The position numbers and the translations under genes were made by a program. From positions 634,028 to 698,027 of the forward strand of contig NW_008246071.1 in NCBI RefSeq assembly GCF_000281045.1: DNA of 64,000 nucleotides. The letters run 5' to 3'. Below the pieces are notes generated by a model. It searched no databases. It was not told the origin of the DNA and worked only from the letters and a program-made list of their open reading frames with translations. The DNA is from Saprolegnia diclina VS20 (Eukaryota; Oomycota; Saprolegniomycetes; Saprolegniales; Saprolegniaceae). Below are positions 1 through 9,577 of this stretch, piece by piece (positions within the stretch are counted from its first letter, which is position 1; each line of letters begins with the position of its first letter).

Positions 1-48
1 GCTGTCTCGATGCTGATGCTGCCGCGTGCCAGCATGTAGGCTATCGTA

Positions 49-1733
49 TCAAGCAAGTATCAACAAAGATTCCTTTGACAAAGCACATGGCGTACCGCAG
101 AGCTCGGTCACGAGTTCGTTGGGCGCGCCGGCCGCGACAGCAATGTTGCGCGCGTGCAGTGCCATGTGCCCCTGGTTGATGCCCGTGATGGCAAGGGCAC
201 GGACGGCGGCAAAGTTTTGGGCAAGGCCGACGCTGACAAGGATGCCCGCCAGCGCCTGTGCCGAGGGACGACCGAGAATCGCATGCGTCGCCGCGTACCC
301 TGGGTGCGTCTGGAGCGCGCCGCCTTTCGAGCCGACCGACATGGGCAGCTCGAGCGTCCCGACAAGCTTGTCGCCGACGATCGCGTACTTGGTCAAGCTC
401 GTGTACTGGCCGTGGCGAGACGCATAGCAGTGCGCGGCAGCCTCGATCGCGCGCCAGTCCTGACCGGTCGCAACAGCGGCAGCGTCAATGCCGTTGAGAA
501 TGCCCTTGTTGTTGGTCACCGCCCGGAACGGGTCGTTGATCGCAAAGTCGTTGGCTTCGACGATGCGGCTGGCGACCGTCATGCCCGCCGCACCCTTCCA
601 GCCCAACGACGCAATCGGGATCGAGAACGACGACCGCGCGCGCCGCGCGACGCAGAGGTTTGTGAGGATGCGCAGGCCGGCGCGGGAGTGCGTAATGCGC
701 GCAACCTCGGCCGAGAGACCTTCGGCGATCGTGTTGACAATGTTGGCGCCCATGGCCTCGCACACATCGACGTCAATGTGCACGACGAGCGTCGCCGCGT
801 CACCGCTCGGGCGTACGACGAGCTCGTCATCGTAGCCCGCGTACCAGCCAAAGGCCGTCGACGGCGCCAACGGCGAGACCTCGCGCGCGTAGACGTGGAG
901 CACGCCGCCACCACGGCGCTTCATGTTGGCGCACAAGTTGGTGTTGGCATAGTCGACGAGGTAGTCGCGGTGCGACGCGATCGCCGCAATCGCCGCGGGC
1001 ACGTCCGCCGTGTCGAGCAGCTGGATCTGCGACGTCATAATGTTGCCCGATGTCTCGGTGTGGAAGCCGCCACCGTAGGCCGCAATGAGCTTGGCGGCAC
1101 TGGACGCGGCCGCGACGACCGACGGCTCTTCGACGGCCATGGGCACCGAGAGGCTGCGGCCGTCAATCACAAAGTTGAGCCCAAGACTACGAAGCAATCC
1201 ACCATGAGTTGCAAAGATATAGAGCGTAAAATAGTGTACCCGAGCGGGATACCAAGGACGCCAATGCAGTTTTCGATCATGAGGTTGGCCGTTCGCGATG
1301 GCAGCGCGCCGATCTCCTCGAGCGCCATGCTCGGGACATGCCCGATGCTCGTCTTGCGCGGGCGCAGCTTGGGCGAGCCCATTTGGTCGACGTCGCTACC
1401 ACGGCGTGTGTGCGACGGCAGCGCCGACGGGTACATGAGCGAGAGCACATCGTAGCGCTCCCGCAGCGTCTTGTTGTAAAAGCCAGACCAGATCGACGGC
1501 TGCGAGTCGGGCACTTGGTCGTCTGTAGCCGTCGGCGCGGGCGTCAAGGCGCCGTAGCCGACCTGGCGCGCTGGCCGCGGGGCGGCGGCGGCCTTTCGTA
1601 GCGCCGACAGCGTGGCTTCCAGTTTGGCCAAGGCCGCGTCGACGACGGTAATGTCATTGGGCGAAGCGCTTTGGAGCGCAGACAGGGCGCCGTCCAGCGC
1701 GTGCTGGGCCGTGCCAAGAGACTGGAGGACCAT
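49..1733 (-). CDS. Hydroxymethylglutaryl-CoA reductase, class II-like
   Basis: Reduces HMG-CoA to mevalonate, the committed step of isoprenoid and sterol synthesis. There are two exons: 1733-1240 and 1186-49, joined over a 53-nt intron (1187-1239, GTACAC...GTAG), giving about 543 residues. Family signatures appear in order: NKTLRERYDVL, LPSRTANLMIENCIG, VEEPSVVAAAS (catalytic Glu), NNKGILNGIDA (catalytic Lys), ATGQDWRA (catalytic Asp) and GHMALHARN (catalytic His). These motifs match the bacterial-type class II enzyme rather than the membrane-bound eukaryotic class I. There is no sterol-sensing membrane domain; instead about 100 Ala/Ser-rich residues precede the catalytic core. The start is the first ATG leading into that region. 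Two TATCCGGAT palindromes and two CCAAT boxes lie just upstream. The family call is firm; the class assignment rests on motif style. Confidence 0.95.
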
Positions 1734-1783
1734 CGAGGAGGTAGTGAAGTGATGTGATGCTGGTCGCCTTGGGCCGGCCTCGC

Positions 1784-1925
1784 TATCCGGATACCAGCTG
1801 GGATTCGCGGGCGGCCATTCGTCAAGACGCGATGTATCTCGGATGTATCTGCCCACTGTATCCGGATGACCGTTACTTCAAGCGACAGCCAATGAGACGA
1901 CGAGCGGACCGTGATTTCGACCAAT
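1784..1925. promoter_or_regulatory. HMG-CoA reductase promoter motifs
   Basis: A perfect TATCCGGATA palindrome lies at 1784-1793 and TATCCGGAT at 1859-1867. CCAAT boxes lie at 1889-1893 and 1921-1925. The first palindrome is 51 bp upstream of the HMG-CoA reductase ATG. The rest of the spacer up to the next gene (2198) shows nothing else I can support. Confidence 0.5.
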
Positions 1926-2197
1926 CACAGGTGGAATAAACGACGAAGGCGTAGAGAAGCGCGGACATGTCCCCGGGCCCCCTCTTTTTTACTGAGGTTG
2001 AGAGTGGCATCGAGAGACGCGTGTCGTTGCCGGCAATGGCAATCGCCGCAAGCGAGGAACTCCCTCGTGGAAGTCGCTCGCCTTCTCACTGCTATTTCCC
2101 GCGAACCCGCGCGAAGATAAACTCTCAATACGAAACGCTTTTTTGATAACGTGGCGCGCTGCCATCACACCTTGGTTTGCATAATTCATGGACAATG

Positions 2198-4044
2198 CTA
2201 CATAAACCAAGCGCTGTCGGTGAAGCCGCGCTGCAGCTGGAAGCGCCGTGTTCCTGCGCCAGACACGGGCATAATGCTATGAAAGACGGCAACGGGATCG
2301 TCGGCGGTTGTGTCGTCAGTGATCGCGATGCTCGCATCTTCAAGCTGCCGGTCGAGACACGAGCCGAGGCTGAGACGCACGACGTGCGTGGCGGCGCCAT
2401 CCTTTTTACATACAAGAAAGCAGTCGACACCACGTTGCCCGAGGGTTGGGTACTGCTTGTAGCGAGGGTTCGCCGCAAAGGCCTCGTAGATGGACCCGCC
2501 CGACTCGACAACATCGCCATGCTCCGGCACGAAGCAGCGCACGAGACGAAAAAGCGTGCGCTCCTTGAAACCATTATACAGCTGACTGGCATAAGACGTC
2601 GCACGTCGAGCTGGCTGGACGACGCCCGATGGAAGAGGAAGAAGAGCGCTGCTCACATGATGTGCGTCCGTGCTTGTACGAGAACGGCGGCGGCCAAAGC
2701 CGTAGACGAGTGGGATGCTCCCAATCATGATGGAGATGGCGATGCAGCCAAGCGCCACCTCTTGCTGGTGCTCTGGGTCTGTCATGGCGAGCACTCGAAA
2801 GAGCCAAAAGTAGAGGCCCACGAGAGGGGTGTTGGCCTGTACATACAAGAGCGGGATGGCGAAGAACGTGACGCCCATCGCCATGAGCGTCTTGTCGACT
2901 TCGATAAAACAGTGCTCCTTTCGCCATTTCTTGAGTACTTTGCCCACGAGACAGAGCGCTAAGTAGGCAAACCACACCTATCAAAAGGACAATGTCGTCA
3001 AGATGGAATGTTACGAGGTTGGGTTTCGAGATAAGTACCGTGCGAGAAAAGTACAAAAACGCGATAAAGAGGTAGTAGACGTCCGAGATTTGAGTGGCCC
3101 GTATCGCGGCGATACCGACGTACTCGATACTGAGCCACACGTCAATCGAAAACAAGGTGCACACGACGGGGTCACGCAGCACGATGGACGTCGGATCGCC
3201 CATGACAATCTCAAAGCTCCAGTCTCGGCTCGGTCGAGGTACCATGTGTCCGTGGTGCTTGACAATGTGGCGCAGCTCGCCGCAAAATCGATAGTAGCGC
3301 GAATACGACATCCAAACCACAAAGCCAATTAAACCAACGCGGTATACGAACTTGAACCAGAGCCAATAGTGAAATTTCGGGAGCTGGACCGTAAACGTCA
3401 ATGTAAAGACGCTTGTCGTTGGTGCACTTGACGCAATATCATCGCCACTCGTGAGCCAAACGCAGCCTTGGGCCACGACAAAACTCAGAAGCGTGACGCA
3501 CTGGCAAGCTCCGCGCTTATGCCAGCGCATGGCGTCACTCGCGTTGCGGTGGTCAGCGGCCGCAAAAGCGCAGAGAACGTCCTGGTACGATGGGGCGTAA
3601 AAGAGGACGCCGGGCTTGCTGTACAGAAACGAGAGGCAGTCGGTCACGGGCGCCATATCCCGCATGTCCAAAAGCGTTCGAAAGACGTCGGTACGCAGTG
3701 TCACGTTGCGGTAAAACGCAGGCCGATTGGCAAGCCCCGTACTGCTAACGAGGTCCAGCGTCAAGTTCAAGTACGCGATATCGTACGCCGACGTCGTGTC
3801 CCATGCTGCCACCGGCGCGCGCGCTCCTTGCCACGGAAAAGCTTCCGATATGTACGCCTTGAGCGGCTAAATGATCCTAGTCAGAGAGGGCACTAATGCC
3901 AAACTGTACCATGAGGGTGATGTTGAGCAGCATGAAGAGGCTCGTTGCGATCGAGACGCGGTTCCATGTGACCACATACGGCGGTCGCGTCGCCAGCGCA
4001 CAGCTCTGGACGCTCGGGCTCACACGGACTGAGCTACTTGGCAT
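2198..4044 (-). CDS. Multi-pass membrane protein, unknown function
   Basis: There are three exons, 4044-3910, 3866-3039 and 2977-2198, separated by introns of 43 nt (3867-3909) and 61 nt (2978-3038). Both introns run from GTAC to TAG and keep frame, giving about 580 residues. An N-terminal hydrophobic segment (SIATSLFMLLNITLM) is followed by a likely extracytoplasmic stretch with N-glycosylation sequons (NLT, NVT). After that come several membrane segments such as FVYRVGLIGFVVWM and YYLFIAFLYF, and then a soluble C-terminal tail. I do not recognise a named family. It resembles the lineage-specific multi-pass proteins common in Saprolegniales genomes, but that is inference. The start is the ATG of MPSSSVRVS; the first intron joins it cleanly to the main exon. 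Confidence 0.75.
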
Positions 4045-4652
4045 TTGCGCAACTCCTGTTTTTACATATCTCTAGCGGTTACACCGCTGGTCATGACGTG
4101 GCACGCTAAAAACCAATGGCGCCGAAAATTGGTACACGAAACGGACACCCGCGCGCCCGCGCTATGTCGACTTTCTGCATACACACCGACCGGTCAAGTT
4201 ACTCAATCGCTCCCGAACGCGTTCACTGGCGGGGTCGTTGTCCTGTCTCCACGAGGTAGTACCCGCCAGGTGAGTGAGGCCCTTTCAGTGCCAGAGCAAA
4301 GCGACGCAGCTTTGGCAATTCCACCAGCTAGCAGTGGTATTAGAGCGACGGAAGTGCGACCCACTCGGCGTTTCTAAGCGCGCGCTCGGTGCCATAACGT
4401 CCAAAGCTACTCGGCAGCAGCGCTAGCTGGGACACTGGTTTGCCAGAGCACAGAAAAAAATTCGCCGCGAATAAGTCGCTTCGCCCTATTTTCCCTGCTG
4501 TTGTCATGCAAAGAGACACCACTTGTGAGAAAGGGCTTGTCATCGCGTTCATCTTGACGTTAAATAGACCCAGCACAGCCGTATGTGCATCACAGAGATG
4601 GTCAAATGTAGGCTCGTGAGGTCACAGAATGCACAGTTCTACCAAAATCACA
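4045..4652. promoter_or_regulatory. Spacer upstream of the membrane-protein gene, with inverted CCAAT pair
   Basis: CCAAT at 4113-4117 faces ATTGG at 4128-4132, about 70-90 bp upstream of the ATG at 4044. I see no convincing gene in the remainder. A final intron of the next gene could run into this stretch, which would move that gene's stop to about 4622. Confidence 0.4.
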
Positions 4653-5512
4653 TCAACACTCGAATCTTGTCGGTCGCAAAAATGGACCTGGGTTGAGCTG
4701 AATGAGGGTGTAAATGTGCTTTTGCACACTGGCTAGAAGCGCGTTGACGACCGCCAGCAACGCGTAGAGCTGAAGTGTAGAGACTTGAATCATCTCGGTA
4801 TACGCTTCAAATGCCAGCACAGCAAACGGAAGCCACACCGTCTAGGCAAAATGTACGAGCGATCAACATCGTGGCCATGTGTGTACCAGTGCAACGATGG
4901 CGTTTTGCAGGCCAAAGTACACGGAGAGCTTGCGAGAATGCGCTGCTTTGAGCAGAAGGTTGGCGCGGAACGACCGCAAGCGTGACGTGCGCGTCAGGAG
5001 CGGCCAGAGCGTCAAGGTCTACGACTGCGTTTCGGACGCCATTGGATCCAAGCACCAGGCTACCTGAAGAGCAAAGACGGCCCAGAGAATGCAGCGCGAC
5101 ACCATGTCTGCCAGTGAAGGGTAATGCGATCGGTTGAGCGCGTCAAAATAGTTGGCGACGGCGAGCACGGCGCCCATGAGCCCGAAAAACACGGGGATGA
5201 GCAGGAAGCGAAAGTAGTCAAGTTGCACGAGCGACGCGCGGCGTGGCCGGGCGGCTTGCACCGGCGATGGCGGCGCATTGGGATTCGCAGACGACGTCAG
5301 TGCGGCGCTGCCTTCGAACGCTCTAGGTGTCGCTGTGTCATTGGCCTTGACCGGCGACTTGCCGCCGTACGCTTGGAGTCTATGCATCCTCTCAGCATGT
5401 GGGCTATATGCACTTGCGCGTACCCTGCGAGCGCTAACGCAGTTGCAGTCGCAGTGACGGTCGCTGCCACAGGCCAGCGTTGCCGGACCGCCTTCGCCGC
5501 TGTTTGCATCAT
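4653..5512 (-). CDS. Multi-pass membrane protein, unknown function
   Basis: There are four exons: 5512-5424, 5379-5064, 5018-4887 and 4841-4653. Three introns of 44-45 nt (5380-5423, 5019-5063, 4842-4886) preserve phase exactly, giving about 241 residues. The protein starts MMQTAAKAVRQRWPVAATV, with a first hydrophobic segment. It then has a polar Pro/Ala linker followed by membrane segments FLLIPVFFGLMGAVLAVANYF, ILWAVFALQ, VWLPFAVLAFEAY and LYALLAVVNALLA. No family was recognised. The C-terminus is uncertain: reading straight on gives a stop at 4653, while a possible further intron would give a stop at 4622. An in-frame ATG at 5605 would lengthen the N-terminus. Confidence 0.6.
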
Positions 5513-5994
5513 CGTCCTTTCCCAAGCAGAAATGACACTATTTCCGTCGGTAGACGTCAAATATAGAATACACAGCAATAGCGTACCCATGGGGTCTTCA
5601 GCCAACTACGTAGGTGCTGGTGGAACAACGAGAATGCGTTGCTGTTAGTGTCGTGCACGTCGCATTGTCTTTGGCAGGAGTGACATGCACGAGCATCTCC
5701 CGACGGCGTCGCATCGATGCTCGACAACCCAACTCTATTTCAAACCATAAAAATTAACGCTATTAAAACTACTTCGTCAATTGCATGTTGGTTTTTGCTG
5801 CGCTATGGAGGGCGAAGGTATTGCTCTTGAGCTCAAGACTGAGGCTGTACATTCCAGTGCGAGTGCTGACGTCAAGCTCTACACTTATAGCATCGAGCCG
5901 TCGCCCAACACGTTCGAATACTATTACTACTCTCACAGTATTTTCTTGCACATTTCTGGAAATAGTCTATTGTCAGCGAAAGGTTGCGGCCAAA
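5513..5994. other. Divergent intergenic region
   Basis: This 482-bp stretch separates a minus-strand membrane protein from a plus-strand secreted protein. It is AT-richer than its flanks around 5740-5780. No gene or clear shared motif was seen. It presumably holds both promoters. Confidence 0.4.
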
Positions 5995-6464
5995 ATGAAG
6001 ATCGTTGCCTTTGTCGTTGCCATCGTCGCGGGGGCGTCCGCCATTGCCTCGCACAGCGGCGCCTTTACGCTTGCGCGGACGGCGTGCGACGCTAAAGACT
6101 GTCCGCATGGCGGCTGCTACTTTCAAGACTGCGCAACCAGCGTCTCGTGCACCGGTGGCGTCTGTGATTTTCGGTACATTTGCCTCTGCCAGTGTCCTGG
6201 CATGCTCATTGAGCTGCATAGGAACTGCGTGGCGCCGATTTGCCAAGGTTTTCGTGCCGTTGTGACTGCTGCAAGCTTTGTGATGCCATATGAGTAGGCG
6301 GCCGCTGTGGCTTTCTCGGGTCGACGGGGGCGACCTGCCCGGGCGGCAGCTGCGCCTTTCTGGACGTCGCCGAAGCCTTGACCGATGGCTACTGCACTGG
6401 CGGTAGCTGCACGCTCGATAATAAGGCCCACCCGACATCGTTCTCGTCGTCACTGAGCATGTAG
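5995..6464 (+). CDS. Small secreted cysteine-rich protein with GGxC repeats
   Basis: There are three exons, 5995-6173, 6222-6247 (only 26 nt) and 6298-6464, with introns of 48 and 50 nt. The spliced product is 123 residues. It opens with a textbook signal peptide (MKIVAFVVAIVAGASAIA) and is then dominated by cysteines in a repeated Cys-x(2)-Gly-Gly-x-Cys pattern: HGGCYF, CTGGVCDF, CQGGRCGF, CPGGSCAF and CTGGSCTL. The spliced reading keeps the repeat running across both introns, which strongly supports the exon joins. Such small secreted Cys-rich proteins are typical of the oomycete secretome and may act outside the cell, on a host or on surfaces. No RxLR motif was seen, and no specific function can be assigned. 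Confidence 0.8.
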
Positions 6465-6517
6465 CTAATGCCAAGAATGCCCACATGTACCATCCATGTC
6501 ATTAGTTGTTGCCTGCG

Positions 6518-7289
6518 TTAGTACGAAATGAGCGGGTGAATCGGCCACACTCTCTCCGACTCGAGCTCGACCGTGATGGGATCCCTGTAAATCGTAAGGT
6601 ACTCGTCCAGCGTCATGAGTTCCGGGCTCTTGGCAACGAGCTGCACGAGCTCGGCCGATGGAAACAGCACTTGGTCGCTGTTGCTTGGCGCCGCGAGGGA
6701 CTTTTTGATGTTTGCCTACTCCAAGTGTTAGCATTGACGCGGTTAAAAGGAGAGCACAGACGGCAGGCTGTGTCCCGAGGCGGCGCGCGAGCGTCACGAG
6801 GTTGAAGAACATGGTGCTCGCTGCTTGTGGGACGTCGCTTTCGTTGGCGTCGTTGGGCTTGCTGATCGAAAGCTTCTTAAAGAACAAGCTTGGGATCAGC
6901 CGCTTCGAGTTGTCGTCGCAGGTCGCGACCACCTTGACGTCCGAGACGTTGGGGAAGTCGTGGAGCGCGACGCAGATGTCGGTAAAGTGATCCGCAGTGG
7001 ACTCGATGAGCACGACGAGCGCACCGTCGAGCATAAAGACGAGCCCGGAGGCGTCGCAGCTGAGACTCTGCAGCGTCTTGACGAAGAAGTCTTGGATCTT
7101 CTTGGGACCATCGACGTCCGTGCTCGAGTACGTCCCAACAAAGCACGAGCGCGAGTAGAACGTCGCCTTCAAGCTCGAGAGGCTCATGTTTTGCATCACG
7201 TCCAGCAGCGATGGACCGAGGATGTCGTCCTCTTTCATCACGTCGGGCAGCGCCATGGGGCTACCCTCTTCATCCTGCGTCGTGGCCAT
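6518..7289 (-). CDS. TEX47/BLUF-like domain protein
   Basis: There are two exons, 7289-6762 and 6715-6518, joined over a 46-nt intron (6716-6761) with a CTAAC branch-like sequence, giving 241 residues. The core (SGLVFMLDGALVVLIES followed by CVALHDFPNVSDVKVVA) has the strand-helix pattern of BLUF-fold proteins. The C-terminus (LMTLDEYLTIYRDPITVELES...VWP) resembles the end of animal TEX47, a testis-expressed BLUF-like protein. I recalled this likeness rather than computing it. Residues needed for flavin photochemistry were not verified. TEX47 expression in flagellated germ cells would fit the flagellar theme of the window. Confidence 0.5.
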
Positions 7290-7595
7290 GGTGGCGCCGG
7301 TTCAAGATACGGCTTGATCTTCAAGTTTACCCGACCAAGTCGGGTAGGAGATCTAGAAAGCGGACAGGTCTCTGTGCAATGGAGTTGTTGTGTGCACATT
7401 CAACAGCTTTATGGGCACGACGCTATAGCACAAGCCTGGTAATGCTGCAAGTATTGCCATGGCGATCAGCATCTACGTCGGTACACGATGTCGCGGGCAA
7501 GGCGTGTCATGTCGGCTATAAGACATATTGTACGGAAGTGGCAGTTACTCCAGTCCCGCCACGGGTAGAAGGGCGGCCGCGTGCGTCACGGCGCG
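7290..7595. other. Divergent intergenic region
   Basis: A 306-bp spacer between two divergent starts. The sequence around 7325-7345 contains the repeated core cccgaccaagtcgggta, a small inverted repeat. No TATCCGGATA element and no gene were found. Confidence 0.35.
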
Positions 7596-9451
7596 ATGCC
7601 TCCCGACGCGGCAAAAGATCGGGCGATGCTAAAAAACATGGTACATCGAAGCCGACGGCGCCTCGTGAGCGTAAGTGCCGGCCAGCCCCTGCACGATGTG
7701 CTGCAGGAGTCCCCTCCAAAGCCACCCCCTTGCACGCCCCATCCGACCCCGAATAAAGCCACTCTACTCACACCGCAGCGCAACTACGTCGCTTCCGTGC
7801 CTTTGGAGCCCATTTCAATGAGCGAACACTATCAGCAGCTTGTGGCAACCGAGAGCCTTCGCGGTGACAAGCACATTCCTCGACGCCGAGCGATGCGAGA
7901 CAAGGAGCTGGGCGACGTGCGGAAGCTCCAGCACATTGTGAAGAAGAACAGTCATCGGCGAAACGCCGGCGTGGCGACCTCAATTGCACAAGCCCACGAG
8001 CCTGAGAGAGTAGGACCCATCGAGCCAGTGCGCGCGGACCAACGCGGCGTCCGCCCCGTCAAAAAGATCTTTCAAAAAGCGGTGCACAAAATCATGGCCC
8101 AACCAGAGCACCAGCATGCGGCGCACCATGCCCACAGCATTCACTTGGATCCGCACAAGTGGTTTGAAGCCCTTCGGGAGAGCGTCGAGGCGCCCACAGC
8201 CACAGCGTACTCATCACTTCGATTGTATCTTTTCGGAGGCGCCACTGGGAATGACTAGCCTCCAGCCCGCGCTGGCCCACACAAAAATGGAGCCCATGAC
8301 GTACGGCGCCACGATCTTTCTCCAGTCAATGTCGACACACACCTGTCTTTTGCTCGAAGACGTGCACGGCAAGAGTATACGCAACCGAACGGCGCCCGAC
8401 GACCCGCGCCCCGGCTCGTGCTTTCGACTTGTACGTCATCCCAACCACACTTTGACTTACATCGACTATAGGTAGACTTTACAAACCCGACACGGACGGG
8501 GGCGATCCACGATGGCGATACCATTTGGCTGCAGCTCGTCGGGCCGCAAAAGCCGCTGCATCCGTCCACCAACGACGTGCTCGAGGATTATGTGACCGAA
8601 CGTCAGTTCTACTTGGCGCGATCGACTGCCCCCGAGCTCGACTACTCGGGGCCGACGCCCGAGGTTCGTTGGCTATGCGTGGCTCGACACGTGTAACGCG
8701 GTTGTAGCTTTTGGTGCTCGCAAGCTTGCTGGAAGTGAGCGTTCCTCGACTGAGCCACTATGGCTACGATGCATCGCTCGGTGACCATCTACGGTCGCTG
8801 CCGCCACCAATGCAATTAGCGCAGTGGCACATTCAGCTGTCGCCGTCCGCGCTTTTGCGCGACGATCCTTTAGAAGGTGCGCTATCATTTTCCATCTCAC
8901 CTTGGTGAAGAAGGCACGTTGTACTAGACGACGCACTCCGCCCAAGCGTTCATGCCGGCGGCTGCCTGCGCAACTTTGCCATCGTGCACCTGACACTCGC
9001 AAGCGAGCATCTCGGGCTCGAAGTGAATAGTGCCTCCGAGCGTGCCGTCCTTGCGGTGCGATCGATATGGGTTCGAGTGTCGTCGTTTCAACGTGTCCGT
9101 AGCCGCCGCGCGCCGAGCGCAACCTGGCCGAGTGGCGACTCTGCCTCTCGGAGCGCGGTCCATCACCGCCACTGCAAAAAGCGTCCTCCACGAGCAGCTT
9201 GACCAAAGCGCATATGAGTTTACACAAGAGCCGCGCTCGTGCCGACACCTTTAGCCAGCAACAGTCGCAACTCGCACACGCACGGCATCATTTGCACGAG
9301 GTATCCATTCTATTGTGTCGCTCTAAAATGTGCATTGATCGTGGTGGTGTAGACCAGCTGCAACCACTTGGCGCTCGTCGACAAGGCCAAAGAAGACAGT
9401 GCGGCCACGTACTTTATTCAGAGACTTCATCAAGAGACGCTCAGCCCGTGA
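7596..9451 (+). CDS. Unrecognised protein, seven exons
   Basis: Exons are 7596-8224, 8259-8430, 8472-8663, 8708-8876, 8928-9055, 9103-9300 and 9353-9451. The introns are 34, 41, 44, 51, 47 and 52 nt and all preserve phase, giving 528 residues. The N-terminal ~200 residues are basic and His-rich (RRRAMRDKELGDVRKLQ, HQHAAHHAHSIHLDP). A central segment (YGATIFLQSMSTHTCLLLEDV...CFRLVDF...IHDGDTIWLQL) has the alternating pattern of a beta-trefoil-like domain, which is inference only. A Gln/His-rich tail ends ...RLHQETLSP. I do not recognise the family. The first intron, at 34 nt, is among the shortest in the window. The gene converges on NSUN5, 126 bp apart. Confidence 0.65.
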
Positions 9452-9577
9452 ACGACTTTTTGGTTTGCTTTGGTGCACGTCCATCCGTCGAATATATGGA
9501 CCTCGCGCCGAGAAGGGTCAACAAAAGTGGACGGTGAAGGTTATGCTACAGAGCTCAATGCAAGAAGTATCGACTAT

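Noticed and set aside
154-1455. 433-codon plus-strand frame over HMG-CoA reductase
   Set aside because: A GC-rich shadow of the real minus-strand gene with no family resemblance.
49-1856. HMG-CoA reductase split into two frames, possibly a pseudogene
   Set aside because: A 53-nt GTAC...TAG intron joins both parts in phase inside a conserved motif.
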